NCBI GenBank assembly: GCA_031362405.1
Contig: JANLSO010000069.1
Coordinates: forward strand, 1 to 45,623
From: JANLSO01 sp031362405
GTDB lineage: Bacteria; Actinomycetota; Thermoleophilia; Miltoncostaeales; Miltoncostaeaceae
Reading direction: 5' to 3'
DNA: 45,623 bases
The notes under the pieces were generated by a model. That model saw nothing but the letters and a program-made list of their open reading frames with translations, made no database searches and had not been told where the DNA came from. Shown in pieces: positions 25,803 through 34,380 of the stretch. How positions within the stretch are numbered: the stretch's first letter is position 1; every line of letters begins with the position of its first letter. The position numbers and the translations under genes were made by a program.

Positions 25803-27188
25803 ATGAGTGACTCCGCGTTCGCCACCACCATCATCGACCGGCCGATGCCGGCCCGCGATCACTGTCTGGCTCCGAACCGCGTCGACGCGCCGGTGGCCGG
25901 GGCGCGCTACGGCCGTCTGTTTCCGGAACTCGACCCGCTGCTGGCTGACGTCGAGCGACTCCACGCGCTCGGCCGCGCCGGCGGGGCGTGTGATGGCAGC
26001 CCCCTCGCGGCCGAAGGGGCTGATGATGCGGTCACGACGGCTGCCGGGTGGCCCTTCTTCGGTCAGTTCGTGGCCCACGACATCACCGCCGACCGGTCGC
26101 CGCTGTCGGAGCACGCAGACCTCTCCGGTGTGCGCAACTTCCGCACCCCCCGCCTGAACCTGGAGGCCGTTTACGGGGGCGGTCAGGTCGGAAGCCCGTA
26201 CCTGTTCGATCGCGACGACCCGGCGATGATGCTGATCGGCGGCGATGGGTGCGGCGATGTCCCACGGAATGCTCAGGGGATCGCCCTGCTCGGAGATCCA
26301 CGCAACGACGTCCATCTGTTCACCAGCCAGATACACGTGGCGTTTTTGCATATGCACAACCGCCTCGTCGCCCGGTTGCGCGCCGACGGGGAATCAGAGG
26401 CCGACCTCTTTACCGAGGCTCGTCGTGCCGCCATGTGGCACTACCAGTGGGTCGTGCTGCACGACTTCTTGCCTCGTCTGATCGGTGGCGGGCTGGCCAC
26501 GACGCTCCGCGCCGATGGCGCGCGCCTGTTTACGTTTCCCGCGGGCGAGGCCTACATCCCACTCGAGTTTGCCGACGCCGCGTATCGCTACGGACATGGC
26601 CAGATCCGCCACGGCTATCGGGTCAACGCCGACTTTGGCCCCCTGCCTCTCCTGCCCGACCTGATGGGCTTTGGCCCCGTCACGCCCGAGCGCGCCGTCG
26701 ACTGGCGGCTGTTGTTCGATGTCGATCCCGAGGTGCCGGCCCAGCGGGCAAAACGGCTCGATGGGCACCTCCCGGGATCGCTCATCGGCCTGCCGCACCA
26801 GATCGCCGGCGAGGACGACGGCGCCGACTACGGGTCGCTCGCGGTTCGCGATCTGCAGCGCGGTCTGGCGCTCGGCCTTCCGTCGGGCGAAGCGGTGGCC
26901 CGCCGTCTCGGGGTCGAACCGCTGAGCCCGCAGGAGGCCGGTCTGGCGCAGTTCGGGTGGGACGCCGAGACGCCCCTGTGGATCTACATCCTGCGCGAGG
27001 CAGGGGCACGCGGCGACGGCGAACGGCTCGGGACGGTCGGCGGCCGGATCGTCGGCGAGGTCCTCATCGGGCTGATCGATGCCGATCCGGAGTCGTATCG
27101 GGCCGTCGAACCCGACTGGCAGCCGACGCTTCCGGCTGCGCCGGGACGATCTTTCGGTGTGACCGACATCCTGGCGCCGACGGAATAA
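25803..27188 (+). CDS. Animal-type haem peroxidase
   Basis: A 461-residue cytoplasmic protein (no signal peptide) of the peroxidase-cyclooxygenase superfamily. Distal-site motif GQFVAHDITAD has Q88, H92 and D93; the proximal haem ligand is H265 in AAYRYGHGQIR. NFRTPRLNLEAVYGGG and the late GVEPLSPQ/TPLWIYILREA regions also match the family. Where mammalian enzymes have the catalytic Arg and a haem-linked Glu (LREHNRL), this protein reads FLHMHNRL (181-188), so both residues are changed, and halide-oxidising power is uncertain. Starts at ATG 25803 with GAGGA about 10 bases upstream; a longer frame exists but lies over the terminator. An anti-sigma gene follows 28 bases later, suggesting control by that sigma system. 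Confidence 0.85.
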   Translation: MSDSAFATTIIDRPMPARDHCLAPNRVDAPVAGARYGRLFPELDPLLADVERLHALGRAGGACDGSPLAAEGADDAVTTAAGWPFFGQFVAHDITADRSPLSEHADLSGVRNFRTPRLNLEAVYGGGQVGSPYLFDRDDPAMMLIGGDGCGDVPRNAQGIALLGDPRNDVHLFTSQIHVAFLHMHNRLVARLRADGESEADLFTEARRAAMWHYQWVVLHDFLPRLIGGGLATTLRADGARLFTFPAGEAYIPLEFADAAYRYGHGQIRHGYRVNADFGPLPLLPDLMGFGPVTPERAVDWRLLFDVDPEVPAQRAKRLDGHLPGSLIGLPHQIAGEDDGADYGSLAVRDLQRGLALGLPSGEAVARRLGVEPLSPQEAGLAQFGWDAETPLWIYILREAGARGDGERLGTVGGRIVGEVLIGLIDADPESYRAVEPDWQPTLPAAPGRSFGVTDILAPTE

Positions 27189-27216
27189 ACGGAACCGAAA
27201 TGGAGTCATTGGAGAT

Positions 27217-27990
27217 GTGACCACCCCCGCCGACAACCCTTTCGAGGAACACGAGCTCGCCGCCTACGCCGACGGGGTGCTCGACCCACAGCGGCGTGCG
27301 CTCGTTGACGAGGCTCTGGCGGCCTCACCCGACCTGCGCGCGGCGCTCGACGACCAGCGCCGCGCGATCACCGCCGTGCGCGCGGCCAACCTCGAAACCC
27401 ACGCGCCGATGGCCCTGCGCGAGCGGCTCGCCACGCCACCTCGCCAGGCTCCGCCCCGTCGCCAATGGCGCCTCGGTTGGGTGGCGGGCATCGCCTCGGC
27501 TCTGGCGGCGATCGCTCTTCTGGCCGTCTTCGTGCTTCCGAGCCGGGCCGGTGGGCCGTCGGTCGCCGAGGCGGCTGCCGCGGCCGTGCGCCCTGCGACC
27601 GAACCGGCGCCGGGGCCAGGCGGCGACAAGCTGCTCGACATCTCCGTCGACGGCGTTGCGTTTCCCGACTACACCGGCAAGTTCGGTTGGAAGGCCACCG
27701 GCAGCCGCACCGACGATGTCGACGGTCGATCGGTGACGACCGTGACCTACGTGAAGGGCGCCCAAACCATCCAGTACGCGATCGTCGCCGGCGAGGTTCT
27801 CGACGCTCCCACCCAGGGGCAGGTCACGAACGTCGAAGGCACGCCCGTGCGTCTGCTCGATGCCGACGGCCGCCGTATCGCGACCTGGCAACGCAAGGGC
27901 CGCACCTGCGTTCTCGTCACCACCTCCTCGAATGACGCGACCCTGCGCGAACTCGCCGCCTGGCGCGGCAAGGGGTCGGTCGACTTCTAA
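27217..27990 (+). CDS. Membrane-anchored anti-sigma factor
   Basis: A 257-residue protein with the classic layout: an N-terminal cytoplasmic anti-sigma domain (EEHELAAYADGVLDPQRR, about 10-65), a single membrane helix (88-107) and an external beta-rich domain (about 130-257). The zinc-binding His/Cys pattern of ZAS-type anti-sigma factors is not present, so this is the non-zinc variety. It would hold an ECF sigma factor inactive until a signal outside the membrane releases it; the sigma gene at 28501 on the opposite strand is the likely partner. The GTG start follows TTGGAG. Its stop codon overlaps the stop of a broken minus-strand gene. Confidence 0.8.
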   Translation: MTTPADNPFEEHELAAYADGVLDPQRRALVDEALAASPDLRAALDDQRRAITAVRAANLETHAPMALRERLATPPRQAPPRRQWRLGWVAGIASALAAIALLAVFVLPSRAGGPSVAEAAAAAVRPATEPAPGPGGDKLLDISVDGVAFPDYTGKFGWKATGSRTDDVDGRSVTTVTYVKGAQTIQYAIVAGEVLDAPTQGQVTNVEGTPVRLLDADGRRIATWQRKGRTCVLVTTSSNDATLRELAAWRGKGSVDF

Positions 27991-28384
27991 CGCGTCGCCC
28001 CGGCCCAGACGGCGAAGTCGCCGCGATACGACGACGAAGGAAGCGGGAACTCTCGCCTCGTCGTGCCGTGTGAGCTTCGGATGGTCTCGGGAAGCTCAGC
28101 CCACGGTGAACTCCAACGAGCGACCCCACCCGACCCGACCGCGGCGGTGACATGCGCCGCTTCGGGCTGCGCGGCGAGCCAATCGACGAACTGCAGGTAT
28201 CCGTACTGGTCGCCGCGCGTCGCGGCGACCAGTACGGAGGGTCGAAGTATTTCCATTGCGGGACTGCCTGCGACCAATCCAGAAACGACCGGGAATGGAG
28301 AGCCACGACGCAGGCGAGCAGTGGCGCGATGAGCAGCGCGAGGAGGGCGTTGCTCGTCAGCCAGCCCGGGAAGATGCCGAACAT
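27987..28384 (-). pseudogene. Broken small membrane protein
   Basis: On the minus strand ATG 28384 begins a convincing membrane segment (GWLTSNALLALLIAPLLACV) and continues to SFLDWSQAVPQW. Near 28260-28275 the sense passes to the neighbouring frame (RPSVLVAATRGDQYGYLQ, then AELPETIRSS and YRGDFAVWAG), which runs to TAG at 27989-27987, exactly on the stop of the anti-sigma gene. One indel would join the two into a protein of about 130 residues with an exported C-terminal part. I know no family for it. A perfect palindrome lies inside (28201-28237). Confidence 0.4.
28201..28237. repeat. Perfect 17-bp inverted repeat with a 3-base loop
   Basis: CCGTACTGGTCGCCGCG (28201-28217), CGT, CGCGGCGACCAGTACGG (28221-28237). 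All 17 pairs match. It is not next to a stop codon of an intact gene and has no U-run. Confidence 0.85.
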
Positions 28385-28500
28385 GAGCTCGGCCTATCGC
28401 ATCGTCGTTGCGGGCGCGACACCTGAGTTCAGGTCCAGGTGCCGGTGGTAGACGACCTGTTCGGCGAGGATCTGTTCGGTGGCCATGCGCCTCTCCGGGT

Positions 28501-28935
28501 TTAGTCGGTGAGCATCCCCGCGAGGGATTTGCGGGCGCGGTAGAGGCGGCTCATCACGGTGCCCTCGGGGGCGTCCACGACGGTCGCCGCTTCGGCATAC
28601 GACAGACCCACCACGTCGATGGCGACGATCACGTCACGGTGTTCATCGCTCAGCCGACTGATCGCCGCGTAAAGGTCCATGGCGGTGGCGACGTCGTCGG
28701 GTCGACCGATCGGGCGGGTCTCTTCCGGATCGAAATCCAGCGGTGCGCTCACGGGCCGTCGCGAGGCATCACGGCGGTTCGTGATGAACGTATTGCGCAT
28801 CGCCTGCATCAGATACCCGCCGACCTCATCGTCGTTCAGCATCCGGGGCTTTGTGAGGATCCGGGCGAAGGTGTCCTGAACGAGATCCTCAGCGTCCTCA
28901 CGACGCCCGCACAGGGCGAGCGCCGCGCGGTACAT
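28501..28935 (-). CDS. ECF-family RNA polymerase sigma factor
   Basis: At least 144 residues: region 2 (ALCGRREDAEDLVQDTFARIL, YLMQAMRNTFITNRRD) and region 4 (AISRLSDEHRDVIVAIDVVG, then YAEAATVVDAPEGTVMSRLYRARKSL), joined by a linker of about 40 residues. The ATG at 28935 starts part-way through helix 2.1. In-frame sequence upstream (TPELNPQRLGDHLDR) reads as its natural beginning but has no ATG, GTG or TTG; a CTG at 28983-28981 is possible. The gene lies 70 bases downstream of pyk on the same strand and faces the anti-sigma gene at 27217, its probable inhibitor. Regulated targets may include the peroxidase (inference). Confidence 0.85.
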   Translation of the reverse strand: MYRAALALCGRREDAEDLVQDTFARILTKPRMLNDDEVGGYLMQAMRNTFITNRRDASRRPVSAPLDFDPEETRPIGRPDDVATAMDLYAAISRLSDEHRDVIVAIDVVGLSYAEAATVVDAPEGTVMSRLYRARKSLAGMLTD

Positions 28936-29006
28936 GCGGTCGAGGTGGTCTCCGAGGCGCTGCGGGTTGAGCTCGGGTGTCAGGGCAACTCCGGCCGGAC
29001 GGCGGC

Positions 29007-30446
29007 TTAGGTGATGTGAACGACCCGTAGAACATCGGTGGTGCGCGACTGCCCGTCAACACCGGCCAGCACGACGACGACATCTCCTGGGCGCACATGA
29101 CCCTCGTCGCGCGCGGTCTGAACGGCCTCCTTGACCATCGCCTCGTTGTCGGCGAAGCCCGACAGAGAGACGGGCGTCGCGCCCCAACTGATCGACAGCT
29201 GGTGCCGCACGCGCTCATCGGGGGTGAACCCGAGAATCGGCGTGGCTGGGCGAAAGCGGGCGATCGAGCGCACCGTGAAGCCCGTGCGCGTCAGGCAGAG
29301 AATCGCCTTGGCGCCAAGCTGTTCGGCGACAGTCCACGCGGCGTTGGTCATCGTGTCGGTGACGCTGTGATCGTGCTCGGTGCCTGTGCTGGTCTTGCTG
29401 GCGCGCAGCCGTGTGACCATGCGGTTCCAGCCTTCGACGTCGAAGTTCTCGTCGGCGCGCCCGCATAAACGCGCCATCGTGGCGACCACGTTGACGGGGT
29501 CGGCGCCCACGGCCGTCTCGCCCGAGAGCATCACCGCCGATGAGCCATCGAACACGGCGTTCGCGACATCCGAGGCCTCCGCGCGCGTGGGGGTCGCCGC
29601 GGTGACCATCGACTCCAGCATCTGGGTGGCCGTGATCGCCGGGCGCCCATGGGCGATGCACTCACGGATGATCAGCTTCTGCAGGTGGGGGAGCTCCTCG
29701 ATCGGGCACTCGATACCCAGGTCGCCGCGGGCGATCATCACGGCGCCCGCTACCTCGAGGATGCCGGCGAGGTTGTCGACGGCGCTGCGGGTCTCGATCT
29801 TCGCGACGATCAGCGGGCCCCGCGGGTGCGGCTCGGTGCCGAGGCGACGCACGTCATGGGCCGAGCGCACAAACGACAGCGCGATCATGTCGACCCCGGC
29901 CGCCACGAACGCATCGAGGATGCGCAGATCCTCGGGCGTGGGTGTACTTATCTGCAGGCGATCCGACGGGATGTGAACGCCCGGGCGACCTGAAAGCTTG
30001 CCTCCGTGGAGGACGGTCGCGGCCAGGTGGTCGCTGCGCGCATCGACGACGGCGACATCAATGGCGCCGTCGCCGAAGGCGATCCGGTCACCGACCTCGA
30101 TGCCGTCGAGTAGCGACGAGTAGTCGATCTGGATGACGTCGGCGGTCGAGCCGGCGTTGCCCGGCATCAGGCGCACGGGGTGGCCACTGGGAAGGATGAC
30201 GCCGTCGCGCCCAAAGCTCGCCGCGCGGATCTTCGGCCCCGGCAGGTCGACGAGGATGCCGATCGCCCGCCCCGCCTCGGCAGCCAGCGTACGCACGCGC
30301 CGGTGAATGACGAGGGCTTCCTCAACCGTGCCGTGTGACAGGTTCAGCCGAACCGCGTCGACGCCCGCGGCGATCATCCCGCGAAGTACCGCCTCCGACT
30401 CAGACGCAGGGCCGATCGTCGCAAGGATCTTCGTGCGGCGGGTCAT
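29007..30446 (-). CDS. pyk: Pyruvate kinase
   Basis: A 479-residue glycolytic enzyme that makes pyruvate and ATP from phosphoenolpyruvate and ADP. Characteristic stretches in order: KILATIGPAS (5-14), VRLNLSHG, LVDLPGPKIR, then a B domain, LIVAKIET with the catalytic Lys, VMIARGDLGIE for metal binding, ITATQMLESM, MLSGETAVG, and a C-terminal allosteric domain (GFTVRSIARFRPATPI). I start at ATG 30446 because it has GAAGAGAG upstream and matches the usual N-terminus; the longer frame from 30572 adds 42 residues of poor character. Length is normal. Transcription may continue into the ECF sigma gene. Confidence 0.95.
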   Translation of the reverse strand: MTRRTKILATIGPASESEAVLRGMIAAGVDAVRLNLSHGTVEEALVIHRRVRTLAAEAGRAIGILVDLPGPKIRAASFGRDGVILPSGHPVRLMPGNAGSTADVIQIDYSSLLDGIEVGDRIAFGDGAIDVAVVDARSDHLAATVLHGGKLSGRPGVHIPSDRLQISTPTPEDLRILDAFVAAGVDMIALSFVRSAHDVRRLGTEPHPRGPLIVAKIETRSAVDNLAGILEVAGAVMIARGDLGIECPIEELPHLQKLIIRECIAHGRPAITATQMLESMVTAATPTRAEASDVANAVFDGSSAVMLSGETAVGADPVNVVATMARLCGRADENFDVEGWNRMVTRLRASKTSTGTEHDHSVTDTMTNAAWTVAEQLGAKAILCLTRTGFTVRSIARFRPATPILGFTPDERVRHQLSISWGATPVSLSGFADNEAMVKEAVQTARDEGHVRPGDVVVVLAGVDGQSRTTDVLRVVHIT

Positions 30447-30572
30447 CGATCTCTCTTCGTGGTGAGGGTTGCGGGAATGGGCGATGTTCCACCCGCGCGG
30501 CTTACTTTTTCGCGGGCCGGGGTCGATATCCCTGGGGTCAGGTGAAATCACAGGAGCAGGGGAGACAAGCAC

Positions 30573-30857
30573 ACGGCGCGAGCGGTCTTCAACGGCGACG
30601 TGATCGCCGATTGCAACGACGTGGTCGAGGTCGACGGCTACACCTACTTTCCGATGCAGTCGGTTCGCGCCGGGGTGCTGGCGGCCAACGCGTTCACGAC
30701 GGTCTGCAGCTCGAAGGGCGCCGCGAGCTACTACGACGTCACCGTGGGTGGAAGGACCATTGCCCGGGCTGCGTTCGCGTACCTCGATCCGACGCCTGCC
30801 GCCAGTGACGTTCGCGGGCGCATTGCATTCTGGAAAGCGGTCGAGGTCGACGCGTGA
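30573..30857 (+). CDS. DUF427-domain protein with a possible ACG start
   Basis: DUF427 proteins are small single-domain beta proteins of about 90-100 residues with unknown function. The motifs are present: VFNGDVIADCNDVVEV, YFPMQSVRAG, TVCSSKGAASYYDV and IAFWKAVEV. GTG 30600 gives 85 residues but cuts off the first strand (TARAVFNGD). The in-frame codons upstream, back to TGA 30543-30545, contain no ATG, GTG, TTG or CTG. ACG at 30573, about 11 bases after AGGGGAG, lies exactly where the start should be. I annotate from ACG; GTG 30600 is the conservative choice. The Cys of the usual CxWKG motif is kept, but its Trp is Ser. Confidence 0.7.
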   Translation, partial: TARAVFNGDVIADCNDVVEVDGYTYFPMQSVRAGVLAANAFTTVCSSKGAASYYDVTVGGRTIARAAFAYLDPTPAASDVRGRIAFWKAVEVDA

Positions 30858-30917
30858 GCGGGCCCGCGGCGCAGAGGCTGCCGGCCGGCGCTTGTTTTTG
30901 CGTCCCGGGCACCGGGG

Positions 30918-32396
30918 TCAGGCCGAGAACGCGTCCTTGACCTGGGCTGCCTGGTCCCGGATTGCGGCGATCTCGTCGGAGTCCAGGCGGTCGAGGTTCT
31001 TTACCGCCAGCGCCATCCGAGGGTTTGTCCCCAGAGAACCGCGGTTGCGGTCGAGGAAGTCCCAGTAGAGCGTCGTGAACGGGCACGCGTCGACCCCGTG
31101 GCGCACCGTGGGCGTGTACCGGCAGCCTTTGCAGTGGTCGCTCATACGGTTGATGTAGGCGCCGGAGGCCGCGTAGGGCTTGGTCATCATCCGGCCGCCA
31201 TCGGCGAACAGGGCCATGCCGAGCACGTTCGGGGCCATCACCCAGTCGTGGCCGTCGACGTGGGTCACCCGAAACCAATCGAGTGCCTCAGCGGGGTCGA
31301 CCCCCAGAAGTAGCTGGAGGTTGCCGAACAGCATCAGCCGCTCGATGTGGTGGGCGTAGCCGGTGGCCTCGAGCCCCGAGATCGCGTCGCTCATGCAGGC
31401 CATCTCGGTGGGAGCGCCCCAAAAGAGCGCGGGGAGTGCGCGATCAGCGTCGAGGGCGTTCATTCCATCCCAATCGCCCTCGCGCAGCCGGTAGATGCCG
31501 TGGACGTACTCGCGCCAGCCGATGATCTGGCGTACGAAGCCCTCGACCGAGCCGATCGGTGCCCTGCCGTCACGGTAGGCGGCCTCCGCGGCACGAACCA
31601 TCGTCATCGGGTCGAGGATGCCGATGTTCATCGCGGCCGCCAGCCCCGCGTGCCACAGCAGGCGCTGGCCGCCGAGCATGGCGTCCTGCCACGGGCCGAA
31701 CGCGGGGAGTCGATTGGCGATGAAGTCGGCGAGTGCCGCCTCGGCTTCGGTGGCCGTGACCGGCCATCGGCGTGGCCCGTCGTGGCCGAACGCCGCGAGC
31801 GCCGCGGCATCGAGGTCTCGGCGTACCTCGGCATCGATGCCGTCTTCGACCGGCATCCAGACCGTCGGCGGAATCAGACCCTTCGGGGGCTTCTTGCGGT
31901 TGTCGCGGTCGAAGTTCCACTGCCCCTCGACGGGCTCGTCGCCATCCATCAACGCACCGAGGCGTCGCCTTTGATCGCGATAGAAGCTCTCCATTATCAG
32001 CCGTTTTCGGCCCCTGGCCCACGCGGAGAACTGGACCTCGGTGGTCAGAAACAGGCTCCCCGGAACGACGACGACGCCGGGAAGCCCGTGCGCGAGGCGG
32101 CGTGCACGGCTCCCTGTCGGCTCCAGGACCCGAACCTCCAACGCCCCGTGCGCGGCGCGATGCGCCCGCACCCCGGCGGCGAGCGTCGCGGCCTGGCGCA
32201 GATCGACCTCAACGCCCCGTTCGCGCAGCTCGCGGGCGAAGTGGCGCATTGCCGAGAGCATCATGTGCAGCTTTTGTCGGTGCGCCCCGGGCTGGGCGAG
32301 CGCGGCATCCGACTCGACCAGAAGCACCCGCCCGGCACCCTCGAGAACCGGGTTCGCGTGGCTCAGATGCTCGGCGAGCAGCCACGCGGTATGCAC
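30918..32396 (-). CDS. FeS-type bacterial photolyase/cryptochrome (PhrB-like)
   Basis: A 492-residue flavoprotein of the FeS-BCP group, whose characterised members repair (6-4) photoproducts using light, FAD and a ribolumazine antenna. An N-terminal Rossmann domain (VLLVESDAAL, KLHMMLSAMRHFA) precedes the helical FAD domain (GQWNFDRDNRK, GFVRQIIGWREYVHGIY, FADGGRMMTKPYAASGAYINRMSDHC). Four cysteines at 334, 422, 425 and 438 have the same spacing (88, 3, 13) as the 4Fe-4S ligands of Agrobacterium PhrB. The GTG start overlaps the pyrophosphatase stop by one base (TAGTG), so the two genes form an operon. Confidence 0.93.
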   Translation of the reverse strand: MHTAWLLAEHLSHANPVLEGAGRVLLVESDAALAQPGAHRQKLHMMLSAMRHFARELRERGVEVDLRQAATLAAGVRAHRAAHGALEVRVLEPTGSRARRLAHGLPGVVVVPGSLFLTTEVQFSAWARGRKRLIMESFYRDQRRRLGALMDGDEPVEGQWNFDRDNRKKPPKGLIPPTVWMPVEDGIDAEVRRDLDAAALAAFGHDGPRRWPVTATEAEAALADFIANRLPAFGPWQDAMLGGQRLLWHAGLAAAMNIGILDPMTMVRAAEAAYRDGRAPIGSVEGFVRQIIGWREYVHGIYRLREGDWDGMNALDADRALPALFWGAPTEMACMSDAISGLEATGYAHHIERLMLFGNLQLLLGVDPAEALDWFRVTHVDGHDWVMAPNVLGMALFADGGRMMTKPYAASGAYINRMSDHCKGCRYTPTVRHGVDACPFTTLYWDFLDRNRGSLGTNPRMALAVKNLDRLDSDEIAAIRDQAAQVKDAFSA

Positions 32397-34048
32397 TACT
32401 GCATCGCCGCCAGCATGGTCGGCGCAACCTGCTTCTTACGGCTCATCACTCCGGGGAGGTCGATGACGCCATCGTGCACCGGGTCGCCGAAGGCGCGCTC
32501 GACGGTCGCGTTGTCACCCGAGATCAGCATGCGTGTGCCCTTGGCGACAATGTCGGTGATCATCAGTGCCATCACCTGGTAGCCCATCCGCACGCGAGTC
32601 TCGTCCATCGCCGCGAGCAGCTCGTCGCGTCGGGAACTCAGCCCACGGCGGCCGACCGTCTCGATCTGGGCGATGCAGATCCGACGGCCCTGGCGAACCT
32701 CATACTCCTTGGCGTCGCGACGAATGATCTCCGACGCCGGTACGCCGCCGACGTCTGACGACGCCTCGAACATCTCGGTACCGAACTCGTGAGCGTCGAG
32801 GCCGAGCAGCTCCTCCAGGTACGAGACCACCTGGTGGTCGCGGTCGGTGGTGGTCGGCGAACTGAGGATCACCGTGTCAGAGAGGACGGCCGCCAGCAGC
32901 ATCGTCGCCGTCGCGCGTTGAGGCTCCCGACCTGACGCACGGAAGCGTTCGATGACCAGCGTGGCCGTGCTGCCCACCGGGTCGAAGGTCGCCGCCACGG
33001 GGAACTTGGTCTCGATCGAGCCGATGTGGTGATGGTCGAGGATCTCCACAATATGGGCCAGCTCGACACCGAGCACGCTTTGGGCCTGTTCGCCGTGGTC
33101 GACGAGGAGCACATGCCGCGGCTCGGGGTTGACGAGGTCGGCGCGGGTAACCAGGCCTACGGGGCGGTGGTCGTCATCGACGATGATCGCCGCGCTGTAG
33201 TGGACGTCCTTGATTCGGTCGCTGACATCCGAAAGCAGGTCGTCGGGCTCCGCGGTGAGGGGATGGCGCGTCATTACCTCGCGCACCGGTACCGACAAGG
33301 AGACCAGTCGGCCGGTGACGTACGAGTCCAGCGGCGACATCACGATGCCGGTCCCCTTTCTGCGGGCGAGCTCGATGATTTCGGCCTCGGGCCGTAGGCC
33401 GTAGGGAATCACCAGGAGCGCCACCCCGATCTCGATGGCGCCGCGCTGAGCGTCACTGCGATCCCCGATGACAGCGATGTCGTTGGGCCCCATCGTGCTG
33501 CCCATGCTTTCGGTACGCACGGTTACGGCCCACAGCCGACCGTTCAGCTTGCGCTCGGGGCTGACCAGCAACTCACCGCCCAGAACATCGAGGATGAGAT
33601 CGATCGACGCGGGACGATCCGCAAAGTTCGATGGCTCGCCGGACTCTTTGATGTAGCGCCGGGCCAGGTCGCGCGTGGTCATGATCCCCGCAACAATGCC
33701 GTTATCGTCAACGATGGGCATGATGTCGAGGTCGGCTTTGGCCATCGCCACACCGACGTCACGCAGCGACGCATCGTGAGTGGCTGTCGGGCAGCCCGGA
33801 GCCATGACGTCGCAGGCACGCAGCAGCACGTGCGGCAGCAGCTCGGGCGCCTCCGCGCCACTCTTATCGAGCGCCCAGGCCGTCTGCGCGTTCACGTCGC
33901 CCAAACGAACCGCCCGATACACGTCGCCGGGGTTTAGCCGCTGCTTCAATTCGGCATAGCCCATCGCCGACGCGATCGAGTCGGTGTCGGGGTTGCGGTG
34001 CCCCGTGACGTAGATCGTCGACGCCTTCGGGCTGTCCGGTGATGACAA
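32396..34048 (-). CDS. ppaC: Family II (manganese-dependent) inorganic pyrophosphatase with CBS-DRTGG insert
   Basis: A 550-residue DHH-family pyrophosphatase, which hydrolyses pyrophosphate to drive biosynthesis. The active-site start GHRNPDTDS has H17, D21 and D23. Two CBS domains (around DVMAPGCPTATHD/LARRYIKES and REVMTRHPLTAEPDD/VTRADLVNPE) enclose a DRTGG-like domain, an insert that binds adenine nucleotides and tunes activity. The catalytic core resumes with VEILDHHHIGSI (DHH) and VILSSPTTTDRD, and the C-terminal DHHA2 domain has SRRDELL and SRKKQVAP. I choose TTG 34048, six bases after AGGAGA; no ATG in frame gives a sensible N-terminus. It heads an operon with the photolyase. Confidence 0.92.
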   Translation of the reverse strand: MSSPDSPKASTIYVTGHRNPDTDSIASAMGYAELKQRLNPGDVYRAVRLGDVNAQTAWALDKSGAEAPELLPHVLLRACDVMAPGCPTATHDASLRDVGVAMAKADLDIMPIVDDNGIVAGIMTTRDLARRYIKESGEPSNFADRPASIDLILDVLGGELLVSPERKLNGRLWAVTVRTESMGSTMGPNDIAVIGDRSDAQRGAIEIGVALLVIPYGLRPEAEIIELARRKGTGIVMSPLDSYVTGRLVSLSVPVREVMTRHPLTAEPDDLLSDVSDRIKDVHYSAAIIVDDDHRPVGLVTRADLVNPEPRHVLLVDHGEQAQSVLGVELAHIVEILDHHHIGSIETKFPVAATFDPVGSTATLVIERFRASGREPQRATATMLLAAVLSDTVILSSPTTTDRDHQVVSYLEELLGLDAHEFGTEMFEASSDVGGVPASEIIRRDAKEYEVRQGRRICIAQIETVGRRGLSSRRDELLAAMDETRVRMGYQVMALMITDIVAKGTRMLISGDNATVERAFGDPVHDGVIDLPGVMSRKKQVAPTMLAAMQ

Positions 34049-34137
34049 GTCGTTCTCCTGGTGCGCTTCGGAATGCGACGACAAGCTTCGCACACGCCGC
34101 GTAGGCGCTCCCTCCCCGAACGGATCGCTTTCCCGAC

Positions 34138-34170
34138 AGGAATGATTGGTGCCAGGCACCAATTATTCCT
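34138..34170. repeat. Palindrome A (ATTGGTGC core), 16-bp arms
   Basis: AGGAATGATTGGTGCC (34138-34153), A, GGCACCAATTATTCCT (34155-34170): 15 of 16 pairs match. Partial repeats of its core, CACCTGGCAC and CACCTGGTGCC, follow within 45 bases. It lies between the ppaC start region and the next plus-strand gene and shares its core with 40196-40231. Confidence 0.8.
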
Positions 34171-34380
34171 GCACCTGGCACGGGGGCTTGCACGGAGCAC
34201 CTGGTGCCGGCAAGTCTCAGTGTCACGTTGATGGTGAGAGCGTGCGGGTGTCGATCGAGCCCCTGGCCACAATGCGTGGCATTTTTCGCCGCAAAATGGG
34301 TGGTTCCTCGCGGAGTCTCTGGTCGGGTCCGGTAGGAGCGCGTAAGTTCAGAGATTGAAACGTCCTACTCGGAGGTTCTC

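Noticed and set aside
28408..29010. Long plus-strand frame across the ECF sigma gene
   Set aside because: It is the antisense shadow of a gene with clear sigma motifs and has no motif of its own.
31347..32582. Long plus-strand frame across the photolyase gene
   Set aside because: Antisense shadow of a strongly recognised gene; such frames are expected at this GC content.
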